Virus record (IMG/VR): IMGVR_UViG_3300021963_000365
Span: 1 to 35,601 of that record
Reading direction: 5' to 3' (one strand)
DNA length: 35,601 bases
Source of the DNA: a virus
Made by a program: the position numbers and the translations under genes
Shown: positions 22,147 through 29,388 of the stretch, piece after piece
How positions within the stretch are numbered: position 1 is the first letter of the stretch
Layout of the letters: every line of letters begins with the position of its first letter
Notes under the pieces: generated by a model
The model's database searches: none
Told to the model about the DNA's origin: nothing
What the model saw: only the letters and a program-made list of their open reading frames with translations

Positions 22147-24886
22147 TTTGTTCTTCCCACTCTATGGCTTGCATGATTGTTCTTAGTGGCTCAAGGAATG
22201 CTTTGTCAAACTGGGTATCATAGTCTAGGTACTTGTCCATTCCCAATTCTTTTGGCAACTTTCCCGGTGTTGCGATAACGTTTGTAGGTAGTGGTGATGA
22301 ATCAAGAATGTAACAGAACTTGATCTTCTCGCCTTCACCAATCGGTACGTACTTTGCTCCAAGCTGTTTTATTCGAAGCAGATGATTATATATCAAAGCA
22401 CCTTTCACATGAATAGGTGTTCCTTTAAGAAAGTTAAGCGTGCCAGTGTTATATGATTTTTGAACTAATACACCGCCGGCGTACACATCTTTAGGTAAAA
22501 GACCTCTCACACTTCGTGGGAAAGCAATTTCTTCAAATGGTAACTTCTTAAAATCTTTCCTGTATTGTTTAATGAAAGCTTGAAGATCCTTTTCTTCTTT
22601 ATTCATAATAATATGGAAAGCATTCTTCAAATTTTCTCTACACGTTGCTGGTGTTGATGAGCGAACAGACTCAATACCCAAAATCTTGAGCTTTGGTTCA
22701 CTATAGCGAACACCCTCCAAGTCCCATACATTAAGGATATAATGTTTCTTGCCTGTCCATATTCCTTTGTTTGCAATCGCCTCGCGTTTCATCTTCATCT
22801 TCTGCTCATATGCAGAAACATAATCAGCAAGTTCTTGATAACACCTATCAATGTAAGGCTCAAAGCGAGATTGACATGCTCGGTCAATGAAATCAACAAT
22901 CTGCTCTTTTGTCATCTTTTCTGTAGCAGGACCATAAACTTTCTCAACAAACCTATCTAATGTAATGTACATCGAATCGGTATCAACAGCAATTACATAA
23001 TCGTAGTTATCTGTTTTTAGTAGATTGTTGAGGTATTCGTTTATCTTACGTTCCATCCAACGAATGGAAAGTTGTCCAGACTTTGTAATAGATTCAGCTA
23101 ACCTATTGTCAAACCATCTAAAGAACTGATTGGATAAAGCTCCATAAGCGGAGTTCAGTTGAATCTTTTTAGCAAGCTGCATGTTATGACAACGAGCAAT
23201 TTCATTGACAAGAGCCTGTGAAGGTGCTTGTTCATATGCTTTTTTTGCTTCAAGCATTCGCTTCTTCCAAGCTGAACGATCGTTGTACATTTTCTCCATT
23301 AGTGTAGGAAGAAAGCCACGCTCCGTCTTATCAAACAAACAACCTGTAGGTGTGATTGTACAGTTGTGTTTGTTCATAACATCTTTAACTGTTTCGAATC
23401 GTAAGAAATAATCAGCTTGTTTGAGAATGAAGTCTTGTTTACTATGCTCGACAATCTCCTGCTCAACCAAGCCATGGATCTGTGATTTGATTGCTTCGTA
23501 TGTGTTAGTAACTTCATCTGCTGAACGTGTACGATCAAGCTCCCCATCAAGGAACATATCAACGCTGCGTGAAGTGATTGCGAGATCATACTCAAGCATT
23601 TGACCCTTCAACGTCTCTGGTGAGATGTTGTACTGCATAATCAAATGTGGGTACAGACTATTCAAGTCAAATGATACAACCCATTTGTACATACCAGGCT
23701 TCGGATCTTTAACAAACGCTCCTTTAATCTGACGTGGTTTATCTCCACGCTCTTTAAGAGGAATGACGATCTTACGCTCGATAAGATAGTTGTGAATAAT
23801 AACATCCCACATACTTACTGTTGTGAGACTATCAATCATGTTAACTTTGCCGTCATATGCAATAGCATATACTTGATCAAGCAACTTCATCTTCTGGTCG
23901 AGTTTATACACCAAGTCCACATCTCGGATGTTATAGTTGATGTAATTACGGAAGTCACCCTTATAGAATTCATCTAGTGTCTCAAATCCCAACTCCGTAT
24001 AATCAAGTTTACGTTCACCAAGCTCAACAAACGCAATGTGATCTAGTTTGAAACTCTCTTGGTTTTGGAAAGAAAACTTCTTATACAACTGAAGGTAATC
24101 AAGGACATTAATACCAGCAGGTATATTCATGTACTCTATAGTATTAGAGGGTGTGGTTGGATCTTTTGATGTTGTGCGCGCAGAAGGTGTAGAATTTGGA
24201 TCACGTCTTTGTTCCCAAAGGTTCCATGGTGACAACCTCTTTGCCATCTTTTCATCAAACAACCGAGTGATACGGTTTATCAAGTAAGGGATATCAAAGA
24301 ACTCGATGTTCCATCCCGTAACAACATCTGGTAGCCATGCTTCCGAACGCCATATGTTGAGAAATTTCTCAATCATATCTCTTTCACTCACACACTCGAT
24401 ATATGATACGTAACTAAGCTCAGGTGTGTACGGTTTAAGACCAAATGTAATTGCACGTTGATCCTTGCGAATCGTGATTGCAGTGAGTGCCTTATCAGCA
24501 GTTTTGATATTAGGGAATCCACCTTCTGAATCGGTTTCAATATCAAGTGTGACAACACTTATAAGAGTTGGGTCGTAATTGACTTCACCAGGAAAGGCAT
24601 CGTTGATATACTGGTAATGAAATGACTCAGGACCATACCCGAACATTTCGTGACCTTTTGTCGATTTATATTGATTAATATATTGTGAGGCAGAACGCAT
24701 GGATCCATGCTCTATTTTAGATACACCTCTTCCATCAAGAGTCTTGTATCCTTCCTCACCAGAGTTACCCGTCAACACAAATGTGTATGGCGAGTATTCA
24801 ATAACGTCTTGGTATCTACGTCCGTCTTCATATCCACGGACGTAGATTTTGTCAAATGCTTTTAATACGTGTGTGTAAAATTTCAT
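22115..24886 (-). CDS. 43: DNA polymerase (T4 gp43-like, family B)
   Basis: The phage replicative polymerase with 3'-5' proofreading exonuclease. Exo I is in VVTLDIETDSEGGFP near residue 117, and WNIEFFDIPYL (Exo II region) lies about 195. Polymerase motif A is SFDLNSLYPHLIMQYN near 405, motif B is QLAKKIQLNSAYGALSNQ, and motif C is AVDTDSMY near 637. The C-terminal end (EEQNDQQTIDSFF) is a typical clamp-binding tail. The length is 923 residues (T4 898). It is uninterrupted by intein or intron. A candidate promoter lies 8-36 bases upstream. Its T4 partners regA-62-44-45 are about 5 kb away rather than adjacent. Confidence 0.96.
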   Translation of the reverse strand: MKFYTHVLKAFDKIYVRGYEDGRRYQDVIEYSPYTFVLTGNSGEEGYKTLDGRGVSKIEHGSMRSASQYINQYKSTKGHEMFGYGPESFHYQYINDAFPGEVNYDPTLISVVTLDIETDSEGGFPNIKTADKALTAITIRKDQRAITFGLKPYTPELSYVSYIECVSERDMIEKFLNIWRSEAWLPDVVTGWNIEFFDIPYLINRITRLFDEKMAKRLSPWNLWEQRRDPNSTPSARTTSKDPTTPSNTIEYMNIPAGINVLDYLQLYKKFSFQNQESFKLDHIAFVELGERKLDYTELGFETLDEFYKGDFRNYINYNIRDVDLVYKLDQKMKLLDQVYAIAYDGKVNMIDSLTTVSMWDVIIHNYLIERKIVIPLKERGDKPRQIKGAFVKDPKPGMYKWVVSFDLNSLYPHLIMQYNISPETLKGQMLEYDLAITSRSVDMFLDGELDRTRSADEVTNTYEAIKSQIHGLVEQEIVEHSKQDFILKQADYFLRFETVKDVMNKHNCTITPTGCLFDKTERGFLPTLMEKMYNDRSAWKKRMLEAKKAYEQAPSQALVNEIARCHNMQLAKKIQLNSAYGALSNQFFRWFDNRLAESITKSGQLSIRWMERKINEYLNNLLKTDNYDYVIAVDTDSMYITLDRFVEKVYGPATEKMTKEQIVDFIDRACQSRFEPYIDRCYQELADYVSAYEQKMKMKREAIANKGIWTGKKHYILNVWDLEGVRYSEPKLKILGIESVRSSTPATCRENLKNAFHIIMNKEEKDLQAFIKQYRKDFKKLPFEEIAFPRSVRGLLPKDVYAGGVLVQKSYNTGTLNFLKGTPIHVKGALIYNHLLRIKQLGAKYVPIGEGEKIKFCYILDSSPLPTNVIATPGKLPKELGMDKYLDYDTQFDKAFLEPLRTIMQAIEWEEQNDQQTIDSFF

Positions 24887-24893
24887 AAGAGAT

Positions 24894-24922
24894 ATTATAT
24901 ATCACACAACGAAGAAAAGCAA
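24894..24922 (-). promoter_or_regulatory. Candidate promoter of DNA polymerase gene (possibly middle-type)
   Basis: Minus strand: TTGCTT (24922-24917), a 17-base spacer and a perfect TATAAT (24899-24894), eight bases before the gp43 ATG. TTGCTT contains the TGCTT core of T4 MotA boxes, but the spacing to TATAAT (15 bases after the 9-mer) is longer than the usual 11-13. It may be a weak sigma70 or a middle promoter. The gp43 transcript would have almost no leader from this start. Confidence 0.4.
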
Positions 24923-24925
24923 CTA

Positions 24926-25012
24926 TCAATAATAATGTTTCAGTCTATTACTCGCACGTGCGTCAGCGTATTCTACTAGGAAATCCCAGCATGCGGAAAA
25001 AAATCTTTTCAT
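24926..25012 (-). CDS. Very small basic protein (28 aa)
   Basis: A short frame starting MKRFFSACWDFLVEYADARA and ending LKHYY. It begins in ATGA overlap with the 52-residue gene upstream, and short basic/aromatic proteins beginning MKxFF are common in this phage group. There is no domain. It is reported with caution because of its length. Confidence 0.45.
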   Translation of the reverse strand: MKRFFSACWDFLVEYADARASNRLKHYY

Positions 25013-25167
25013 AGCATTCCTCTTCTTTGTAGGTTTCTTAAAGTACGCTCTACATCAGCACCATCAACACAATGCTTAAAATATTGGTCGATCTCTTCTT
25101 GGTACGATGGTGCAAATGTTTTACGCACCCATTCCCATAATTTTTCTATATGCATGTTTCTACCCAT
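25009..25167 (-). CDS. Small hypothetical protein (52 aa)
   Basis: The protein MGRNMHIEKLWEWVRKTFAP... is helical with many aromatic residues, then SYQEEIDQYFKHCVDGADVERTLRNLQRRGML. I recall similar IEKLWEWV...RTxRxLxRRGM-type small proteins in aquatic T4-like phages, with no function. ATG 25155 (Met5) is an alternative start; neither has a strong Shine-Dalgarno. It lies downstream of the terminator at 25181-25207, so it needs its own promoter or read-through. Confidence 0.6.
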   Translation of the reverse strand: MGRNMHIEKLWEWVRKTFAPSYQEEIDQYFKHCVDGADVERTLRNLQRRGML

Positions 25168-25180
25168 ATGTCTTTTGAAC

Positions 25181-25207
25181 AAAAAAATGCCGGCACGAAT
25201 GCCGGCA
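25181..25207 (-). terminator. Rho-independent terminator with UUCG loop after Hsp20
   Basis: Minus strand: TGCCGGCA, TTCG, TGCCGGCA, then seven Ts. The 8-bp GC-rich stem is itself palindromic, and the loop is the very stable UUCG tetraloop. It sits 11 bases after the end of the Hsp20 gene and is the clearest terminator in the window. It separates the phasin-like/Hsp20 operon from the gp43 region. Confidence 0.88.
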
Positions 25208-25217
25208 CGCGATCACA

Positions 25218-25703
25218 TTAGTCTTTTGAACTTTCTGTGAGTAACTGCTTCTCTGCTTTTTTATCAGCTTTGATTTCGATTTTCTTTGGCTTCTTATGCT
25301 CTGGAATGATACGCTCAAGGAAAACCTTCAACATACCATTGATCATTTCAGCATCTTTAATTTCAATCTGATCTTCAAGAGCAAATGTACGAGTGAAGTT
25401 ACGATTAGCAATTCCTTTATACAAGAAATTACCATCTCCTTCTTCATTCTTTGCACTGCCTTTAATGATCATGTTGCTATCTTTAAGTTCAATTTCAATA
25501 TCCTGCCTTGCAAAACCGGCCACGGCGACTTCGATAACATATGTGTTATCGCCAGTTTTCTTAATGTTGTATGGAGGATAGTTGGGAATGTTTTTTGTCA
25601 GGTCATCATGTAGCTTTGCTATACGATTAAACTGATCATCAAAACCAACAAAGAAACGATCATAATCCTTGAATCCAGGACCGAACAATGATAGATGAGT
25701 CAT
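25218..25703 (-). CDS. Small heat-shock protein (Hsp20/IbpA-like)
   Basis: An ATP-independent chaperone that holds unfolding proteins. The alpha-crystallin domain spans about residues 40-140: YPPYNIKKTGDNTYVIEVAVAGF, then DIEIELKDSNMIIKGSAK, FLYKGIANRNFTRTFAL, and the NGMLKVFLERIIPEHKKPKKIEI end. N-terminal residues resemble IbpA (a GPGFKDYDRFFVGFDDQF-type start). 161 residues is normal. GGGAGG precedes the ATG. It follows a phasin-like gene behind a late promoter, and the stem-loop at 25181-25207 ends the operon. Many aquatic T4-like phages carry Hsp20, where a role in virion assembly has been suggested. Confidence 0.93.
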   Translation of the reverse strand: MTHLSLFGPGFKDYDRFFVGFDDQFNRIAKLHDDLTKNIPNYPPYNIKKTGDNTYVIEVAVAGFARQDIEIELKDSNMIIKGSAKNEEGDGNFLYKGIANRNFTRTFALEDQIEIKDAEMINGMLKVFLERIIPEHKKPKKIEIKADKKAEKQLLTESSKD

Positions 25704-25717
25704 AATAAACCTCCCAA

Positions 25718-25933
25718 TTACTTCTTAGCAGTAAACAACTTTGATACAACAACTTCTGCTGCAGCACCTGTCACATCCCAATAAGTCTTAGCGACTTGTT
25801 TGGTAAATGCTGTCTGTGCGTCAACAAATTGTTGGAGGGGTTTACGGACTTGTTCGTCTGTGACGAATGTTTTGAGCCAAGACGTCTTGGATGATTGAAT
25901 GGCATCAATAGCCATGTCTGCGTATAATAGCAT
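25718..25933 (-). CDS. Small helical protein, weakly phasin-like (71 aa)
   Basis: The start ATG 25933 is set by AAAGGAG five bases upstream; a longer frame to 25990 has no signal. The protein (MLLYADMAIDAIQSSKTSW...) is helical with an amphipathic middle: KPLQQFVDAQTAFTKQVAKTYW, then GAAAEVVVSKLF. The F.DAQT.FTK.V pattern resembles phasins, which coat polyhydroxyalkanoate granules, but it is short and the similarity is weak. It precedes Hsp20 in an operon behind a late promoter with a structured leader. The phasin idea is a low-confidence inference. Confidence 0.65.
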   Translation of the reverse strand: MLLYADMAIDAIQSSKTSWLKTFVTDEQVRKPLQQFVDAQTAFTKQVAKTYWDVTGAAAEVVVSKLFTAKK

Positions 25934-26042
25934 AATTGCTCCTTTAATAAGCGAGTTAATAAAATTTGCCAACCCCGAAGGCATCGGCACCGCTGGATAT
26001 TTTACTACCCTTCAGCGGCATGGTAGGTCTCATCACTGAGAT
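25934..26042 (-). promoter_or_regulatory. Structured 5' leader of the phasin-like/Hsp20 operon
   Basis: The about 109-base leader from the late promoter contains three stem-loops on the minus strand: TCTCA/TGAGA with a GTGA (GNRA-type) loop, CCGCTG/CAGCGG with a 17-base loop, and a short CC-TTCG-GG. A 21-codon frame (26021 down to 25959) is also open here, without a good Shine-Dalgarno. No gene fills this gap. The leader could influence stability or translation of the heat-shock operon. Confidence 0.45.
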
Positions 26043-26047
26043 ATATT

Positions 26048-26055
26048 TATTTATA
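26048..26055 (-). promoter_or_regulatory. T4-type late promoter (TATAAATA)
   Basis: A perfect late -10 element on the minus strand, located four bases after the rubredoxin stop. The predicted start is near 26042. It would drive the phasin-like and Hsp20 genes late in infection, ending at the 25181-25207 terminator. Confidence 0.65.
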
Positions 26056-26058
26056 TTC

Positions 26059-26190
26059 CTATTCCACTAGGACGTAATCTTCTTTTGACACACCACACTC
26101 CGGGCAGTTAACAAAATCAGGTAAGCTCAGATAATCAGCTTCTGATAAAGTGTGACCGCAGACAATACAAACGTAAACTTTTTCAGACAT
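26059..26190 (-). CDS. Rubredoxin-like protein (43 aa)
   Basis: A one-iron electron carrier with four cysteines. The two knuckles are YVCIVCGH (C8, C11) and NCPECGV (C29, C32), with the aromatic Tyr6 and the rubredoxin-type end KEDYVLVE. The protein is shorter than free-standing rubredoxins (about 52) and matches the C-terminal domain of rubrerythrins. The ATG overlaps the stop of the rubrerythrin-like gene (TAATG), so the pair are translated together. It should shuttle electrons to the diiron partner. The sequence was too short to be obvious as an ORF but the motif is unambiguous. Confidence 0.88.
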   Translation of the reverse strand: MSEKVYVCIVCGHTLSEADYLSLPDFVNCPECGVSKEDYVLVE

Positions 26191-26639
26191 TATAGAACCT
26201 CCAACAAATGTTGATATGCTTGTGCATGGCGCTTTTCTACTTTCGCAAGTGCCGCAAAACGCTTCTCTGCCTTATTCAACACATCCATAAATTGTTCAGC
26301 GTGTAGCTTGCTTTCCGCAATCTGATGTTCAGCTTCTGCTACAGCAAATAATTGTCCTTCACGTTCAGCATCTGCTTTGAATTCTGGATACATCGTAGTG
26401 AATTCATAAGTCTCACCTTCAATTGCTTTCTCCAAGCATTCTTTAGTTGAAGGCTTACCAATCAACAATTCAAGATGACCCCATGCATGAAGAAGTTCTT
26501 GGTCGGCGGTGTGCCAAAAATGTTTTGCAACATCTTCATATCCTTCTTCCATGGCAATCTTAGCGAAATACCGATACTTGATATGAGCCATTGATTCGCC
26601 AGCCAATGCGCTCTCAAGATTTTTTAATGTTACTGACAT
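26190..26639 (-). CDS. Rubrerythrin-like diiron protein, ferritin-like domain only (149 aa)
   Basis: Rubrerythrins reduce hydrogen peroxide at a diiron centre. The ligand set is present: E15 (LAGESMAHIKY), E48-x-x-H51 (TADQELLHAW), E76 and E79 (EGETYEFTTMYPEF), and E102-x-x-H105 (VAEAEHQIAE). The TMYPEF segment is highly characteristic of rubrerythrin. The usual C-terminal rubredoxin domain is missing and is encoded separately downstream. AAAGGAG precedes the ATG. A perfect TATAAT lies 28 bases upstream of the start. It is probably a phage peroxide-defence protein; host transfer is likely but cannot be dated. Confidence 0.9.
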   Translation of the reverse strand: MSVTLKNLESALAGESMAHIKYRYFAKIAMEEGYEDVAKHFWHTADQELLHAWGHLELLIGKPSTKECLEKAIEGETYEFTTMYPEFKADAEREGQLFAVAEAEHQIAESKLHAEQFMDVLNKAEKRFAALAKVEKRHAQAYQHLLEVL

Positions 26640-26666
26640 ATAAACTCCTTTTCAATTAGTTCTATT

Positions 26667-26672
26667 ATTATA
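26667..26672 (-). promoter_or_regulatory. Possible -10 box (TATAAT) for rubrerythrin-rubredoxin
   Basis: A perfect TATAAT on the minus strand in the 71-base gap before the rubrerythrin-like gene. No good -35 is seen at 16-18 bases (GGTTTT at 17), and the area is AT-rich. The promoter call is therefore weak. Confidence 0.25.
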
Positions 26673-26710
26673 TATTTCTATCAATTAAGAAAACCAATTG
26701 ATATTTTGAA

Positions 26711-27130
26711 TCAGAGTAATAGTAATTCAACGCCAGCTTCATCAAACATTATCTTTGAAGTATCAAAATTAAATCGCTTCGCTTGTGTCTCATTTGGTAC
26801 CGTGGTAACTACTGTTTTGATTCCACGCTGAATAATTCCTTTTGCACAATCTGTACAAGGAAACAAAGTACTGTAAAGCGTTGCACCTCTAACATCAGAA
26901 GCATTATCTAAAGCATTACGCTCTGCATGTGCAACAAACAATAACTTCATATCTCTATTATTGTATCGCTCTCCACAATCATATACACCACGTGGGAATC
27001 CGTTATATCCAAGACCGAGTACTTGCTTGTCATCATTAACGATAACAGCACCAACTTTAGTAGAAGGGTCTTTGGACCAGCCGGCCACGTGCTCGGCTAG
27101 ATCCAAAAACCGTTTATTCCAATCCGTCAT
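26711..27130 (-). CDS. cd: dCMP deaminase (zinc-dependent)
   Basis: Deaminates dCMP to dUMP, the substrate for ThyX. The zinc site is VAHAERNAL (H68-A-E70) and PCTDCAKGI (P91-C92-x2-C95), in normal order. The N-terminus MTDWNKRFLDLAEHVAGWSKDPSTKVGAVIV is typical of deoxycytidylate deaminases. At 139 residues it is shorter than T4 Cd (193) and closer to bacterial ComEB-type. It overlaps the metallophosphoesterase by ATGA. Together with ThyX, NrdA and dNMP kinase it forms the DNA precursor pathway. Confidence 0.92.
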   Translation of the reverse strand: MTDWNKRFLDLAEHVAGWSKDPSTKVGAVIVNDDKQVLGLGYNGFPRGVYDCGERYNNRDMKLLFVAHAERNALDNASDVRGATLYSTLFPCTDCAKGIIQRGIKTVVTTVPNETQAKRFNFDTSKIMFDEAGVELLLL

Positions 27131-27942
27131 ACTTCAATCACTTTCATTGGATCAAATTCAGGATTCACTTCGTACCCATGATAACCACGTGGGTTTGCAA
27201 CAACACGGCACGTGTTGATCATGTAATCTGAAGACGTATGAATGTGACCATGTGTCCAAAGTTTGATCATTGGATGATCGATAATGAAGTCAGTTAGATC
27301 GGATGCATAAGCACCGTTCAGTCTATCACCAACATATCGTCCACTAATAGATTGGAACGATGGTGCATGATGACCAACAACCACCATCTTATGTGGTGCT
27401 TCTGGGCTCCATGTCTCTTTAATGTACATTGCATCAATGTATGCAAGCATGTTCTTGTGATACATGATGGCATCATCGGGATGAAATTTACAACTTGGAT
27501 TACCCATTGCTACCTCACCGTTATAAACACCACGGTAGTCGTTCATCATCCTTTGTGCATCCCACTTAACTACTGGGTCGTTACGCTTGAAATCTGTCCA
27601 TAACGTACCACCCACGAATACAATATCGTCGATAACCACACTGTGAGTGTCGAGAATATGTAAGTTAGAAAGATGCGCATACTGACGGGAAAGTACATCA
27701 TAGGTATAAGCATAATTCCCATGGTAATGCTCATGGTTACCAAGAACGTATATAACATTTTTAAAATCCCTACAAACTTGTTCAAATAAATTTTGTGTGT
27801 TCTCTGTAGTCATGCTTTTAGGCATTTCCAGGTCAGCAGCAACAGTAATATCACCTGATAAGATTAGAACATCGGCACCAGCGTTGGGGATTTGAATATC
27901 CCCAAACTCAAGATGTAAGTCACTGACTATTTGTATCTTCAT
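27127..27942 (-). CDS. Calcineurin-like metallophosphoesterase (271 aa)
   Basis: A dinuclear-metal phosphoesterase. The family motifs are in order: SDLHLEFG (D8, H10), LSGDITV (GD near 30), VLGNHEHYHGN (GNHE near 67), VVGHHAPS (about 190) and WTHGHIHTS (GHxH near 232). 271 residues is normal. The substrate could be a nucleotide, a phosphoprotein or a nucleic-acid end. It lies between dCMP deaminase and a small gene, each overlapping, so it is part of an early-type metabolic run. The exact substrate cannot be told. Confidence 0.9.
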   Translation of the reverse strand: MKIQIVSDLHLEFGDIQIPNAGADVLILSGDITVAADLEMPKSMTTENTQNLFEQVCRDFKNVIYVLGNHEHYHGNYAYTYDVLSRQYAHLSNLHILDTHSVVIDDIVFVGGTLWTDFKRNDPVVKWDAQRMMNDYRGVYNGEVAMGNPSCKFHPDDAIMYHKNMLAYIDAMYIKETWSPEAPHKMVVVGHHAPSFQSISGRYVGDRLNGAYASDLTDFIIDHPMIKLWTHGHIHTSSDYMINTCRVVANPRGYHGYEVNPEFDPMKVIEV

Positions 27943-28216
27943 CGTATTCTACCTTGTGGATAAGTTTGTCACCAAGCCAATGGCAACACATTTCTTCCTT
28001 GTTTTGCTTAAGACGCTCCATTTCCTTTTGCAATTCTTCATATGTTACTTCACGTCCATCAATAATTTGCTCACCTAGATGGCGTTGTGTAACTTCCTCA
28101 AAATTGCGACTATGCTCTGTCATAACAAGCTCGTCATAAGCATGTTCCAACGTTTGTGCTTCGATCGCATACTTCATACGAAAGGTGCTGGTTGTATCAA
28201 TTAGGAAGATTGGCAT
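27920..28216 (-). CDS. Hypothetical protein (98 aa)
   Basis: Start chosen at ATG 28216 with AGAGG six bases upstream; the longer frame to 28306 is inside the upstream gene. The protein starts MPIFLIDTTSTFRMKYAIEAQTLEHAYDELVM and has HSRNFEEVTQRHLGEQIIDGREVTYEELQKEMERL, then CCHWLGDKLIHKVEYDED. It looks small, mixed alpha/beta and acidic. I recall an IDT.STFR.KY.I...A.HA.DE pattern from T4-like phages with no function. It overlaps both neighbours. Confidence 0.7.
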   Translation of the reverse strand: MPIFLIDTTSTFRMKYAIEAQTLEHAYDELVMTEHSRNFEEVTQRHLGEQIIDGREVTYEELQKEMERLKQNKEEMCCHWLGDKLIHKVEYDEDTNSQ

Positions 28217-28502
28217 GAAAAACCTCTTTAGGCATGTTAATGAGATTGGGATTGTCTTTAAAACGACCCATGTTATCAACTGGTCTGGAAGGTTTAGTAA
28301 ACACATCCATAGTCTGTTGACTTGCTACTTTAGGCTCATATATCGATCTAAGATGTATGTATGCCTGCATAGCATTACCAAATTTAGTCATAACATCTTT
28401 ATGAACAAGGAAAAAACCTTCGCTTTCTTGTACGCCAAGTGCAATAGCACCATCTGCATTTGTGAAAACGAAGCCGTCTGGGGTGGTAGAAAATGTAATC
28501 AT
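28197..28502 (-). CDS. Hypothetical protein, first leftward gene of the divergent region (101 aa)
   Basis: I chose ATG 28502 (protein MITFSTTPDGFVFTNADGA...). A strong sigma70-like promoter at 28509-28537 would start transcription almost on this ATG, and the upstream ATG at 28520 lies inside the promoter. The N-terminal half looks like beta strands (DGFVFTNADGAIALGVQESEGFFLV). The rest is helical, with YIHLRSIYEPKV, and ends PKEVFHANLPN. No domain is recognised. It leads the run towards dCMP deaminase. Confidence 0.7.
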   Translation of the reverse strand: MITFSTTPDGFVFTNADGAIALGVQESEGFFLVHKDVMTKFGNAMQAYIHLRSIYEPKVASQQTMDVFTKPSRPVDNMGRFKDNPNLINMPKEVFHANLPN

Positions 28503-28508
28503 GTGACG

Positions 28509-28537
28509 ATTGTACAACATATTAAAGTTATCGTCAA
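28509..28537 (-). promoter_or_regulatory. Sigma70-type promoter giving a near-leaderless mRNA
   Basis: Minus strand TTGACG (28537-28532, five of six), a 17-base spacer and TACAAT (28514-28509, five of six). The expected start is six to eight bases later, at or next to the ATG of the 28197-28502 gene (28502). The message would be leaderless or nearly so. Confidence 0.55.
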
Positions 28538-28575
28538 CTATAGCTAAATAGTTACTGGTTCTATCAAGAAAGCAA

Positions 28576-29379
28576 ATGGATCCGCTAACACTGCTGGCCC
28601 TGGCAAATGGGGCAGTTGCAGCCGTAAAAAAGGGCTGTCAACTCTATAAAGACATAAAAAGTGCAGCTGGTGATGTAAAAGGTGTTCTACAAGATATGGA
28701 AAAGCAGTTTGCTAAGCAGACTGAGGGTAAGCCGCCGACCAAAGAACAGAAACAACAATTTGAAGCAAAGAAAAAAGAAGTTGTCGAGAATCTTAAAAAA
28801 GATCCCAACGACATCATCGGAATCATTGGTGACCAATTAGGAACATTCTTCGATGCTATGGACAAGATTGAAGAATTATTCTACGAAGAAGAAAGAAAAG
28901 CTAAAGAAGTCTACACCGGCGATGTGTCTCTAAGCAAGAGAGCATTACAACGTGTATTGATTCGTTCCAGACTTGAACAGATGGAAGTTGAATTGCGTGA
29001 GCAAATGATCTACCACGTACCAGCAGATTTGAAAGATCTGTGGACACGATTCCAAGATATGCGTGGCCAGATTATTGAAGAACAAAAGGTTGCAAGAAAA
29101 ATAAAAGAAAAAGAAGATGCAATCAAGGCTGCTAAACGTAAAAAGAGAATGGAAACTCTCTCATTGGAAATTTCCTTGGTCGTAGGACTAATATTGATAT
29201 TTATTGTGGTCGGTGTTTTTTTTACGTGGCTTCACTTTGATAAGAAGAAGAGATGGCCAGAGCTAGAACAAAAAACTTATCAGCAAGAGTTGGAAAAGGA
29301 ACGGAAGCTGAGAAACGAAAAAATCCTAGAAGCAATTCGATACCTTGATGAAAAGAATCACGAACAAAACAAAAATTAA
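28576..29379 (+). CDS. Rightward membrane protein with long charged helices (267 aa)
   Basis: Starts MDPLTLLALANGAVAAVKKGCQLYKDIKSAAG, a hydrophobic helix then a basic segment. Long charged, coiled-coil-like helices follow (about 40-190), one clear membrane segment lies at about 200-220 (LVVGLILIFIVVGVFFTWL), and the C-terminal tail is strongly charged. I recall a MDP.TLLALA...AA..KGC.L protein in T4-like marine phages, sometimes regarded as structural. AAGAAAG lies a few bases before the ATG. It heads the only rightward operon in the window. Function unknown. Confidence 0.75.
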   Translation: MDPLTLLALANGAVAAVKKGCQLYKDIKSAAGDVKGVLQDMEKQFAKQTEGKPPTKEQKQQFEAKKKEVVENLKKDPNDIIGIIGDQLGTFFDAMDKIEELFYEEERKAKEVYTGDVSLSKRALQRVLIRSRLEQMEVELREQMIYHVPADLKDLWTRFQDMRGQIIEEQKVARKIKEKEDAIKAAKRKKRMETLSLEISLVVGLILIFIVVGVFFTWLHFDKKKRWPELEQKTYQQELEKERKLRNEKILEAIRYLDEKNHEQNKN

Positions 29380-29388
29380 TAGCACTAA

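Noticed and set aside
22115-24886. Intein or intron in the DNA polymerase gene
   Set aside because: The reading frame is continuous and the exonuclease and polymerase motifs are in normal order and spacing, with length near T4 gp43.
25959-26021. 21-codon frame in the leader of the phasin-like/Hsp20 operon (MPLKGSKISSGADAFGVGKFY)
   Set aside because: No good Shine-Dalgarno and it lies within stem-loops. It was kept only as a note in the leader; it could be an upstream peptide but the evidence is too thin for a gene.
28543-28550. GCTAAATA as a late promoter for the rightward operon
   Set aside because: Only six of eight bases match the late consensus in an AT-rich gap. It is mentioned as a possibility in the findings but not listed as a feature.
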